Both the position numbers and the translations under genes were made by a program. From Candidatus Kaiserbacteria bacterium (GTDB lineage Bacteria > Patescibacteriota > Minisyncoccia > Phycocordibacterales > UBA918), in NCBI GenBank assembly GCA_020428895.1, contig JAGQLZ010000015.1, positions 1 through 16,396 on the forward strand: a stretch of 16,396 nt of DNA, read 5' to 3'. Under the pieces are notes generated by a model, which was not told the origin of the DNA, searched no databases, and worked only from the letters and a program-made list of their open reading frames with translations. Shown in pieces: positions 4,273 to 11,718 of the stretch. How positions within the stretch are numbered: the stretch's first letter is position 1; each line of letters begins with the position of its first letter.

Positions 4273-6420
4273 ATGCAAACAAAAACCTTTTCAACTGATT
4301 TAGGCGGGAAAACTCTAACCGCTGAATTTTCTGATCTTACCGATCAGGCTAACGGCTCTGTCTTACTTCGATTAGGCGAAACAGCCGTACTAGTTACAGC
4401 CGTCATGGGTCGCGAAAATCCGAATGTTTCATACTTCCCATTATCAGTAGAATTTGAAGAAAAATTTTATGCCGCTGGCGCTATCCTTGGTAGCCGTTTC
4501 ATGAGACGTGAAGGACGGCCAAGTGAAGAAGCTGTACTCTCAGCTCGAATTGTAGACCGAACTATCCGACCACTTTTTGATCATTCTATGCGAAATGACA
4601 TACAAGTTGTAATCACGGTACTCGCGATGGGCGAAGACGACCCTGATGTGCTTGGAGTTATCGGTGCTTCACTGGCTTTATCTGTATCTGACATTCCATG
4701 GAACGGACCAGTGGGTGCAGTTCGTATAGCTAGAGAACGTGAATCAGGAGCAATAGTAATAAATCCAACTTATGTAGAACGAGCTGAGAATAAGTTGGAC
4801 TTTGAAGTTTTAGCATGCGGTAAAGACAACACTATCAACATGATTGAAACGGCAGCGGATGAAATTGCCGAAGCTGATATCATCAGTATCTTCGAAGCTT
4901 CTATCAAACTACATAAGGTAATTGAAGATTTTCAAAAAGAAATTGTGTCACAAATTGGTAAAGAGAAGAAAGTCCTAGCGGAAAAAGTAACTTACGATGT
5001 AGTAACCAACTTATTCAAAAGCACTTACCAAACTAAATTAAGTGAGACTTTATTTTCTGGTAAAGCTGGTAAAGACCATCTGCATGAACTAAAAGATGAG
5101 TTTATTAAAGCTGTTGCAGAAATTGATGAAACCGTTCCTGTCTCATATATCAGTGATTTCTATGAAACAGCTGTTGATAAGGAGCTTCACCGAGGAGCTC
5201 TTGAAGAAAATAAGCGTGCCGATGGTCGAGGTATGGATGAAGTGCGCTCCCTGTTTGCAAAAGCTGGGGGTGTATCACCAGTGTTACATGGTTCTGGTAT
5301 TTTCTATCGTGGTGGCACACATATATTTACGGCTCTAACCTTAGCTGGCCCAGACGCTGCTCAATTAATTGACACCATCGAAGACCAAGATGCTAATAAA
5401 AGATTTATTCACCATTACAACTTCCCACCATTTTCAGTTGGCGAAACTGGGCGGGTTGGAGGTTTTAACAGACGAATGATCGGGCACGGGGCCTTGGCTG
5501 AAAAAGCTTTAGCTCCAATGATTCCTGATAAAAAAGATTTTCCTTACACAATTAGATTAGTTTCAGAAACACTTTCAAGTAACGGATCTAGTTCTATGGG
5601 ATCTGTATGTGGTTCCACGCTAGCTCTTATGGATGGTGGTGTGCCAATGAAAAGACCGGTAGCTGGTATTGCCTCTGGTGTCATGATTGATGGCGAACGT
5701 TACGCTCTGCTAACAGATATTCAAGGACCAGAAGATGAACATGGTGACATGGACTTTAAGGTAGCCGGTACCACCGAAGGAGTAACTGCTATTCAGATGG
5801 ATGTAAAAGTAGACGGAGTACCGATACATATTCTGGCGGGCGCACTAGAAAAAGCCAAACAAGCCAGATTGCAGATTTTAGAAGTTATAAACAAAGAAAT
5901 TGCTGAGCCAAGAGCCGATATTTCTCCAAGAGCTCCTAAAATTATTTCTCTAAACATTTTGCCAGAACAAATCGGATTAGTTATTGGTTCTGGAGGGAAA
6001 ACCATTAACGGAATTAAAGATGATACTGGGGTTGAAGAAATAACTATTGAAGAAGACGGTACTGTGTACATCACTGGACGTGACGGCACTGCTGAAATTG
6101 CGGCTGATAAGATTCTGGCTTTAACAAAAATATATACTGTTGGCGATAAAGTTTCTGAAGCAAAGGTAACTAGAATTGCTACTTTTGGTGCTTTCGTAAA
6201 ACTCGATGCCTTTAATGAAGGATTGATACACGTTTCTGAAATTGCTCCTTTTAGAATTGATAATGTTGAAGACGTTCTAAAAGAAGGAGACACCGTGCCA
6301 GTGGTGGTGTGTAAAGTGGAAGACGGTAAAATTGGTGTATCTTTAAAACAAGCAGATCCAGAATACGCGGAAAGAAAGGGTATAAAAAAGCCAACTCCAC
6401 GGCAACCAAAAACAGACTAG
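4273..6420 (+). CDS. pnp: Polyribonucleotide nucleotidyltransferase (PNPase)
   Basis: 715 aa, normal length. It degrades RNA 3'-to-5' with phosphate, releasing nucleoside diphosphates, as a trimeric ring. Domains in order: RNase PH 1 (about 10-140), helical domain (about 240-310), RNase PH 2 (about 315-540), KH (about 555-615, GSGG loop at 572-575) and S1 (about 621-693). Active-site signatures are present: FSVGETGR (387-394), SNGSSSMGSVCG (436-447), and GDMDFKVAG with Asp492 and Asp494 for metal. The usual RGETQ at the start of the second RNase PH domain reads RGGTH (346-350), a change that I recall from Parcubacteria relatives. The ATG at 4273 lies 16 nt after the leader hairpin with no Shine-Dalgarno. 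No terminator is visible before the next gene. Confidence 0.97.
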   Translation: MQTKTFSTDLGGKTLTAEFSDLTDQANGSVLLRLGETAVLVTAVMGRENPNVSYFPLSVEFEEKFYAAGAILGSRFMRREGRPSEEAVLSARIVDRTIRPLFDHSMRNDIQVVITVLAMGEDDPDVLGVIGASLALSVSDIPWNGPVGAVRIARERESGAIVINPTYVERAENKLDFEVLACGKDNTINMIETAADEIAEADIISIFEASIKLHKVIEDFQKEIVSQIGKEKKVLAEKVTYDVVTNLFKSTYQTKLSETLFSGKAGKDHLHELKDEFIKAVAEIDETVPVSYISDFYETAVDKELHRGALEENKRADGRGMDEVRSLFAKAGGVSPVLHGSGIFYRGGTHIFTALTLAGPDAAQLIDTIEDQDANKRFIHHYNFPPFSVGETGRVGGFNRRMIGHGALAEKALAPMIPDKKDFPYTIRLVSETLSSNGSSSMGSVCGSTLALMDGGVPMKRPVAGIASGVMIDGERYALLTDIQGPEDEHGDMDFKVAGTTEGVTAIQMDVKVDGVPIHILAGALEKAKQARLQILEVINKEIAEPRADISPRAPKIISLNILPEQIGLVIGSGGKTINGIKDDTGVEEITIEEDGTVYITGRDGTAEIAADKILALTKIYTVGDKVSEAKVTRIATFGAFVKLDAFNEGLIHVSEIAPFRIDNVEDVLKEGDTVPVVVCKVEDGKIGVSLKQADPEYAERKGIKKPTPRQPKTD

Positions 6421-6457
6421 AGTTCCACATACACTACCTCATAAATAGCGAAAAACG

Positions 6458-6466
6458 TGCCATACT
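6458..6466 (+). promoter_or_regulatory. Possible extended -10 promoter, leaderless
   Basis: TGCCATACT fits the extended -10 with two mismatches in the hexamer. It ends 6 nt before the ATG at 6473, so the transcript would start at or near the start codon. Read-through from pnp is also possible. Confidence 0.35.
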
Positions 6467-6472
6467 ATATAC

Positions 6473-8344
6473 ATGACCGATGAAAAAGGCAGTTCTGACT
6501 CACTGCCAAAAATCCGCACATTCGCGGTTGACCTTGAACGTAATCGCAACAAAAAAACTGCTGAAAATAAAGCGGATGATAAAACTCCTGCCGATAAAGA
6601 CGTAGAGACTGAAAAAAAAGGTGAAGATCGACAACCAGAAGAAAAAAAGGAACATCTAAAAAAGGCTTTGGTTAGTAAAAATACCGATACTAAGAAACCT
6701 GAAGATGAATCCAAAAAAGTAGTATCAACCAATCCGCCTTTTCATACTATTGATAAGAGTAAAATTAAAAACGATCCTCATTTGGATATTGAAGTAGCCG
6801 AATTCGAAAAAAATAAAAAGCCTGAAAAAACTTCATTGCTTGAATCTGTTTCTGATGAAATAGAAATAAAAGAAGAGTCAGAAGAAGGAACGATTATCTC
6901 AGACACTAAACATAAACGTTTTAATTTATTTAGTGAAATCAGCAAGTCTCTAAGTCAGTTTTTAAATGATCTTGGTTCGATATTTTCTGGAAGTCAAAAT
7001 AACAAACTGGCCGTACCTAAGTCAAAACATCGAAAAGGCTTAATTCAAGAAGCTACTTCATCAACTGGAAGATTTGCAACTAGCGACCACAGACAGGTTA
7101 TATCTAGATTGAAAGAAAGTCACAAAAATCGCGAAGAGCAAGGAGAAAGAAAAAATAAAGAGTTAGTTAAGAAAAAACCAGAAGAAAAAAAGCCAGCAGT
7201 CAGTGAAACAAAGACTGTTGAGAGAATTGTCGGCTATAATATAAATGATAAAAAACTGGATGAGAAAAAACCGGTTACTGAAATTCCAACTCCAGTTCTT
7301 TTATTAGAAGAACCTGACGACCATGAAGAACCTGAGCCAAAAATATTTAAAGAAATTCAGGCTACTAAAAATGACACTGCCAGAAAGATAGAAAAGGTTA
7401 TAGCCATTCCTCGCAAGTCAGTTAGAGCAGTTGTGCCTGAAGTCGAGCCAGTAATCCCAGAAGAGCCAAAAAAGATTACCGTACCTGAAGTGTCAGAAGT
7501 ATATGAATCAGATGAAACTGAAATCACTGAAGAACCAACGAAAAATATTCAGCCAACTTCTGGTGAGCTAAATAGTGCTACTGTCGTACTAGCTGACAAA
7601 AATGGTGAGGATATTATTTTGGCACCAAGTGAGGATGAGGGGGAAGCTCAACCAAATAAACATTCCCGGTTAAGTACCAACGCTGTTGCTGTCGGTACAG
7701 TAGCGATAATTGCCATTGTTACAGGAATAACATTTATTGCTTACGCTTCTTATCAATATCTAGATAATAGACTACAAGAAATTGAAGCGGAAAACACCAG
7801 TGAATTTTCAAACTTCAATAGAGAAAACGTACCAATGAGTGTAGCTGAACCAGCTCGTTTACTAGAAACTGCTAATCAAGTATTGGCGAATGAACCTGAA
7901 CTGACCATCATCACACCAATCGTTCGAACTGACGGTCGTTACTATGATTTACTACCATCACAAATCCTGTCAGCCCTACAAATAAATCTCAACTCAAATC
8001 TCAACTCAACTATCGAAGAATTTATTTATGGCGGAAATAGTGACGGTGAAAAATTCATTATTATTGTAGTGAACAATACCACTAATGCTCTAGGGGGAAT
8101 GTTGAACTGGGAGAAAACTATGAGTGATGATTTGGATCATATTTTTGGGTCACTAGAAATAAGTACTTCAACAAATTCTCTACCGCCTAGTTTTGCAGAC
8201 TTTAGTGTTGAACCTTATGATTTACGTATTTTAAAACACTATAATGGAAATGAAAATTTAGTGTATGGTTTTGCTACTGCCAATAAAATTGTTATTACAA
8301 ACAATAGTAATACCTTCAAGAAAGTAAGTGCCTACCTTAAATAA
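6473..8344 (+). CDS. Charged single-span membrane protein, function unknown
   Basis: 623 aa. Residues 1 to about 400 are low-complexity and very rich in Lys and Glu (for example KKPEEKKPAVSE), probably disordered and cytoplasmic. One clear membrane helix follows (about 404-426, AVAVGTVAIIAIVTGITFIA). A C-terminal domain of roughly 195 residues then lies outside the membrane. It contains a GGMLNWEKTMSDDL segment, a motif I associate with unnamed Parcubacteria proteins, and ends in a beta-rich piece (VYGFATANKIVITNNSNTFKKV). No enzymatic motif is visible. The gene starts 52 nt after pnp, apparently from a leaderless promoter, and is followed 1 nt later by the zinc-finger gene, so they are probably cotranscribed. 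Anchoring or secretion-related roles are possible but unsupported. Confidence 0.8.
   Translation: MTDEKGSSDSLPKIRTFAVDLERNRNKKTAENKADDKTPADKDVETEKKGEDRQPEEKKEHLKKALVSKNTDTKKPEDESKKVVSTNPPFHTIDKSKIKNDPHLDIEVAEFEKNKKPEKTSLLESVSDEIEIKEESEEGTIISDTKHKRFNLFSEISKSLSQFLNDLGSIFSGSQNNKLAVPKSKHRKGLIQEATSSTGRFATSDHRQVISRLKESHKNREEQGERKNKELVKKKPEEKKPAVSETKTVERIVGYNINDKKLDEKKPVTEIPTPVLLLEEPDDHEEPEPKIFKEIQATKNDTARKIEKVIAIPRKSVRAVVPEVEPVIPEEPKKITVPEVSEVYESDETEITEEPTKNIQPTSGELNSATVVLADKNGEDIILAPSEDEGEAQPNKHSRLSTNAVAVGTVAIIAIVTGITFIAYASYQYLDNRLQEIEAENTSEFSNFNRENVPMSVAEPARLLETANQVLANEPELTIITPIVRTDGRYYDLLPSQILSALQINLNSNLNSTIEEFIYGGNSDGEKFIIIVVNNTTNALGGMLNWEKTMSDDLDHIFGSLEISTSTNSLPPSFADFSVEPYDLRILKHYNGNENLVYGFATANKIVITNNSNTFKKVSAYLK
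7984..8007 (+). repeat. In-frame 12-nt tandem duplication
   Basis: AAATCTCAACTC occurs twice back to back (7984-7995 and 7996-8007). It lies inside the 623-aa gene and encodes the repeated NLNS in INLNSNLNST. It is a local slippage-type duplication that keeps the reading frame. Confidence 0.8.
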
Positions 8345-8345
8345 T

Positions 8346-8723
8346 ATGACCGATATAAAATCAAAAAAAGAAAAACTTGAGGAACTACTAGCTAACATTA
8401 CTGAACAATTATCATCAGTAGCTATCTACGAAGAAAAAACTGACAACTGGACAGCTGTTCCTGAGACTCCGCAAAACCTAGAAGCAGATCCAGATTTAGA
8501 TGCTGATACTGTAGAAGACTGGGAGGCTCGGCGAGCTTTAATGCCTCAATTAGAAACTCGTTACCAAAATATTAAAATCGCCTTAAATAAAATTAAAAAT
8601 AAATCTTACGGAAAATGTGAAATCTGTAATGAGTTAATAGAAGAAGATAGACTTAATGCCAATCCATCAGCTCGTACCTGTAAAACACATCTTGATTCGG
8701 AAAATCAACTATCAATTAGCTAA
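8346..8723 (+). CDS. DksA/TraR-family zinc-finger protein
   Basis: 125 aa from the ATG at 8346; an in-frame GTG at 8328 lies inside the previous gene and is not used. An N-terminal coiled coil (about 5-25 and 60-85) precedes a zinc finger with Cys91, Cys94, Cys112 and His115 (GKCEICNELI...ARTCKTH). The fourth ligand is His rather than the Cys of E. coli DksA. The conserved IEEDRLNANPSARTC stretch is typical of the family. DksA/TraR proteins enter the RNA polymerase secondary channel and alter promoter kinetics, often with ppGpp; activity of this short form is not shown. The start is 1 nt after the upstream stop, suggesting translational coupling. comM follows after 3 nt. Confidence 0.88.
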   Translation: MTDIKSKKEKLEELLANITEQLSSVAIYEEKTDNWTAVPETPQNLEADPDLDADTVEDWEARRALMPQLETRYQNIKIALNKIKNKSYGKCEICNELIEEDRLNANPSARTCKTHLDSENQLSIS

Positions 8724-8726
8724 ACC

Positions 8727-10244
8727 ATGTCTGTATCACGTGTCTTTACAATTCAACCGCACGTACTAGATGGATCAGTAATAACTATTGAAGCAGATCT
8801 CTCACGAGGTCTGCATTCTTTTTCTATTGTTGGTTTGGCTGGTAAAGCCATCGAAGAAGCTAAGGATCGTATAAACTCAGCCATCAAACACACTGGATTT
8901 AAAGCACCAAAAAGTCAAAATCATAAAGTGGTAATCTCGCTATCACCTGCCGATCTTAAGAAAGAAGGACCATTATTTGATCTGCCAATTGCCATTGCTT
9001 ATTTACTAGCGGCTAATGAAATAAAAGCCGATTCAACCGGAATTATTTTTGTTGGCGAGTTGGCTCTTGATGGAACATTAAGAAAAATCCGTGGTGTGCT
9101 ACCGGTGGTTAGGGCCGCTAAAGAAGCCGGCTTCAGTGAAGTTATTGTGCCAAAGGAAAATGCTGAGGAGGCTGCGCTTGTGGAAGATATCATTATTTAT
9201 GCTGCTGACAGTCTAAAGGAAGTGATTAACCATCTAGATTTAAATCCCGAAACGCAAAAAAAACTTAACCCTCAACCAGTCACAAAAATAACCAGCGACT
9301 GGCACCAAAGTTCGGTAGCTCTTGAGGATATCAAAGGTCAAGAAACAGCTAAACGTGGTCTGATAATTGCCGCTGCCGGTCGACATAATGTGTTATTAGC
9401 TGGTCCGCCCGGCACTGGAAAAACCATGTTGGCTAGAGCTTTTCAGGGAATTTTACCACCTCTTTCAAGAGAAGATGCTCTAGCTGTAACTGCCATCCAC
9501 TCAGTAGCTGGAAAGTTAGATAATAAAATTTCATCCCAACCACCATTTCGGTCACCACACCACACGGCTAGTCATACCAGTTTAGTCGGTGGTGGAGCCA
9601 ATCCTAAACCGGGCGAAGTCACCTTGGCTCACAAAGGAGTATTGTTCATGGATGAGTTTCCAGAATTTGAACGGCGTTCCCTTGATGCTTTGCGTCAACC
9701 ACTTGAAGACCGGGTAGTATCAATATCAAGAGTGCAAGGAACAGCGGATTTCCCAGCCGACTTTGTCTTGATAGCAGCTCTTAATCCTTACCGAGGAGTT
9801 GAAGACGGCACTACCGATTTAGCTAGAGCAATGCAAGAAACATACGGTACTAAAATCTCAGGACCAATTTTAGACCGGATAGACTTATGGTTAGATGTAC
9901 CTCACGTTAATTACGAAACTTTGACTGAACTCACTAATGATACAGAGGAAACCAAAAAAGCTCGTGAGAAAATTATTCAAGCCAGAACTAGATCTACGCT
10001 AAGATTAAAAAATTGTTCAGCCAACACTAACGCTGAGATGAGCAGTCGAGATATTGAAGAGATAATCATACTAAGTAATGCTGTTGAAGACCTTCTTAAA
10101 CAATCTAGTCAAAAACTAAATCTTTCTCCACGGTCTTTTCATAGACTTATTAAAGTAGCTAGAACAATTGCTGATTTGGATGATAGTGAAGATATTAATG
10201 AAGCGCATTTGCTTGAGGCTTTACAATATCGAGTGAAAATTTAA
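8727..10244 (+). CDS. comM: ComM/YifB-type AAA+ ATPase (Mg-chelatase family)
   Basis: 505 aa, normal length. Order: N-terminal ChlI/Lon-protease-like domain (about 1-170, SFSIVGLAGKAIEEAKDRI), AAA+ core with Walker A GPPGTGKT (226-233), Walker B VLFMDEF (305-311) and sensor Asn353, a conserved arginine in ISGPILDRIDL (Arg384), and a C-terminal helical domain (LSPRSFHRLIKVARTIADL, 466-484). ComM is a hexameric branch-migration helicase that helps integrate incoming DNA during natural transformation. The cysteine cluster usually following the sensor Asn (NPCPCG...) is missing: this protein reads LNPYRGVEDG and has no Cys there. It starts 3 nt after the zinc-finger gene without a Shine-Dalgarno and ends near a bidirectional terminator. 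Confidence 0.94.
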   Translation: MSVSRVFTIQPHVLDGSVITIEADLSRGLHSFSIVGLAGKAIEEAKDRINSAIKHTGFKAPKSQNHKVVISLSPADLKKEGPLFDLPIAIAYLLAANEIKADSTGIIFVGELALDGTLRKIRGVLPVVRAAKEAGFSEVIVPKENAEEAALVEDIIIYAADSLKEVINHLDLNPETQKKLNPQPVTKITSDWHQSSVALEDIKGQETAKRGLIIAAAGRHNVLLAGPPGTGKTMLARAFQGILPPLSREDALAVTAIHSVAGKLDNKISSQPPFRSPHHTASHTSLVGGGANPKPGEVTLAHKGVLFMDEFPEFERRSLDALRQPLEDRVVSISRVQGTADFPADFVLIAALNPYRGVEDGTTDLARAMQETYGTKISGPILDRIDLWLDVPHVNYETLTELTNDTEETKKAREKIIQARTRSTLRLKNCSANTNAEMSSRDIEEIIILSNAVEDLLKQSSQKLNLSPRSFHRLIKVARTIADLDDSEDINEAHLLEALQYRVKI

Positions 10245-10280
10245 TTCTTACAAAGACCTCAACGAACTCATTGCTTTAAA

Positions 10281-10310
10281 AAACACCAAGTAATTTGCTT
10301 GGTGCTTTTA
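10281..10310. terminator. Bidirectional terminator between comM and the LysM-M23 gene
   Basis: CACCAAG (10284-10290) and CTTGGTG (10298-10304) pair around a TAATTTG loop. CTTTTA follows on the + strand; a run of six T follows on the - strand. It ends both convergent genes, and is stronger for the leftward one. Confidence 0.82.
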
Positions 10311-10345
10311 ATAATCTGTAAAATGTAATCAATTTTATAAACTGC

Positions 10346-11443
10346 CTAGAATGGGTTGCGATCACCACGAACCTCGAAGTGTAGATGAGTACCAGTTGAA
10401 CGTCCAGTTGAACCCATCGCTCCAATGGTTTCACCTTGAGATACCCAAGCTCCAACTCCAACATAGTTAGCCGATAAGTGTGCATATAAAGTCTGGGCAC
10501 CATTGCTGTGACGAACTACGATATATTTACCATATCCTCCGTTCCAACCGGAAGACTTAGACACGATAACTTCACCAGCGGCAGCGGCTCGAATTGCTGA
10601 TCCGTGACCAGACGCTAGATCAACTGCATTATAACCATGAATACCTTGGGTACGAATTGAACCCGGAGCTGGGTGAGAGTAACTGCCACCAGTAGCGACT
10701 CCTGAAGTCTTAGTTGGTGAAGCTCCAGCATATCTAGTAGTTGGAGCAGAATGCATAGCGCCACCTGGAATGATTAATGTATCACCAACGGCAATATCAT
10801 CAGCCGAAGATAGCTCATTGAAGGAAAGTATCTCGTCAACATCACCTTCATATTTCTTAGCAATGGTACTTATAGTGTCACCCTTTTTAACTACATGACG
10901 TACACCTACTATTGGTAGTATTACTAAAGTTTCACCAGGCTGAATAGCGGTTGCTCGACTAATATCATTAGCCCACAAAATAGTGTTGCTGGTTACGTTA
11001 AACATTTCAGCAATTTGTGAAAGGGAGTCACCTGGCCGAACAGTATAAACTCGAATCTCACCATCACTGTAGCTATAATTTGCAATTTCGTCTTCACCAA
11101 TTGGTCCTGATGATACTAAAGCACCTTCATCTATAAAAATATCTCCACCACCCCGAGCCTTGAGTGTATCTGGATTCTGCCAAGCAGATAGCACTAACGA
11201 ATCAACTGGGGAACTACTGTCCGGCACTTCTTTAATAACACCAGTATTGGTGTTATTAACACCAAATATCATTGAAAAAACCCCAGCATGTACACACAGA
11301 GGTGTTAATACGAGCATGAAACCGGCTAGGTAGCCGAGTGTAGTCCGAGCAATGTGACCGGACTCTAATCTGTATTTGGCTTGACTCCCATTACTTCTAA
11401 AACTTGAAGAGTCAGCGTCTGATTGGTTGGATATAATAAGCAA
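10346..11443 (-). CDS. Exported LysM-LysM-M23 peptidoglycan endopeptidase
   Basis: 365 aa if it starts at the TTG at 11443. An in-frame TGA 12 nt upstream and the lack of other usual start codons before the hydrophobic segment support this start. The hydrophobic segment (about 34-53, TLGYLAGFMLVLTPLCVHAG) is a signal peptide or anchor after a long basic N-region. Two LysM domains follow (about 131-177 and 182-226), which bind peptidoglycan glycan chains. The M23 domain (about 255-360) has its zinc ligands: His269 and Asp275 (IHGYNAVDLAS), His322 (YAHLS), and His353/His355 (GTHLHFEVR). Such enzymes cut peptide cross-links during growth or division. The protein ends right after the catalytic domain (GDRNPF). 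It is a single leftward gene with its own promoter and terminator. Confidence 0.92.
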   Translation of the reverse strand: MLIISNQSDADSSSFRSNGSQAKYRLESGHIARTTLGYLAGFMLVLTPLCVHAGVFSMIFGVNNTNTGVIKEVPDSSSPVDSLVLSAWQNPDTLKARGGGDIFIDEGALVSSGPIGEDEIANYSYSDGEIRVYTVRPGDSLSQIAEMFNVTSNTILWANDISRATAIQPGETLVILPIVGVRHVVKKGDTISTIAKKYEGDVDEILSFNELSSADDIAVGDTLIIPGGAMHSAPTTRYAGASPTKTSGVATGGSYSHPAPGSIRTQGIHGYNAVDLASGHGSAIRAAAAGEVIVSKSSGWNGGYGKYIVVRHSNGAQTLYAHLSANYVGVGAWVSQGETIGAMGSTGRSTGTHLHFEVRGDRNPF

Positions 11444-11502
11444 TTCCTTATGGACTCACCGCCGTTCTTTGAGCTACAGTCAATCTTCCGTGTAAGCAAT
11501 TC

Positions 11503-11511
11503 AATATACCA
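11503..11511 (-). promoter_or_regulatory. Extended -10 promoter for the LysM-M23 gene
   Basis: On the minus strand TGGTATATT fits TGnTATAAT with one mismatch. The predicted start near 11496 leaves about 50 nt of leader before the TTG. AAGGA lies only 2 nt before that TTG. No good -35 is seen. Confidence 0.5.
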
Positions 11512-11540
11512 GTAAAATTTGGTACAGGGGTAATTTTACT
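11511..11540. repeat. Dyad overlapping the LysM-M23 promoter, operator-like
   Basis: AGTAAAATT (11511-11519) and AATTTTACT (11532-11540) are perfect 9-bp arms with a 12-bp spacer. The dyad touches the -10 and covers the -35 region of the leftward promoter. A repressor or activator site is inference. Read on the + strand it precedes a T6 run (11547-11552), but no + gene ends here. Confidence 0.45.
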
Positions 11541-11635
11541 AGAGGGTTTTTTAAGTGCAATTGACGAAATACACTTTTTACCGTTATCGAAAAAGTAGCG
11601 GATATACGGCTTTAATGAAGACTATAATAGCTATT

Positions 11636-11677
11636 GACAGGCGTTAAATAAATTATCTAATTTATTTAACGCCTGTC
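11636..11677. repeat. 42-bp perfect palindrome between divergent genes
   Basis: The arms 11636-11655 and 11658-11677 are perfect reverse complements over 20 bp, starting GACAGGCGTTAAAT, around a TC centre. It lies 23 bp upstream of the uvrD -10. TTGACA (11634-11639) overlaps its left end but has no good -10 at normal spacing. The flanking genes diverge, so a terminator role is unlikely. It may be an operator, a structured antisense RNA or a cruciform site. Confidence 0.7.
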
Positions 11678-11699
11678 CCCGACTGACTTTCACTCAACG

Positions 11700-11708
11700 T
11701 GTTATAGT
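11700..11708 (+). promoter_or_regulatory. Extended -10 promoter for uvrD, nearly leaderless
   Basis: TGTTATAGT is an extended -10 with one mismatch. It ends 10 nt before the ATG at 11719, so transcription would start only a few bases before the start codon. Confidence 0.6.
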
Positions 11709-11718
11709 GTCACTCACT

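Noticed and set aside
5793..6293. 166-codon ORF on the minus strand inside pnp
   Set aside because: It is a shadow of the pnp KH/S1 coding frame, with composition that mirrors the coding strand and no independent signal.
8328..8345. GTG start for the zinc-finger gene inside the 623-aa gene
   Set aside because: The ATG at 8346 gives the expected N-terminus and lies 1 nt after the upstream stop.
11707..11718. GTG start adding four residues to UvrD
   Set aside because: It overlaps the last bases of the extended -10 element; the ATG at 11719 gives a standard N-terminus leading into LNPEQTEAV.
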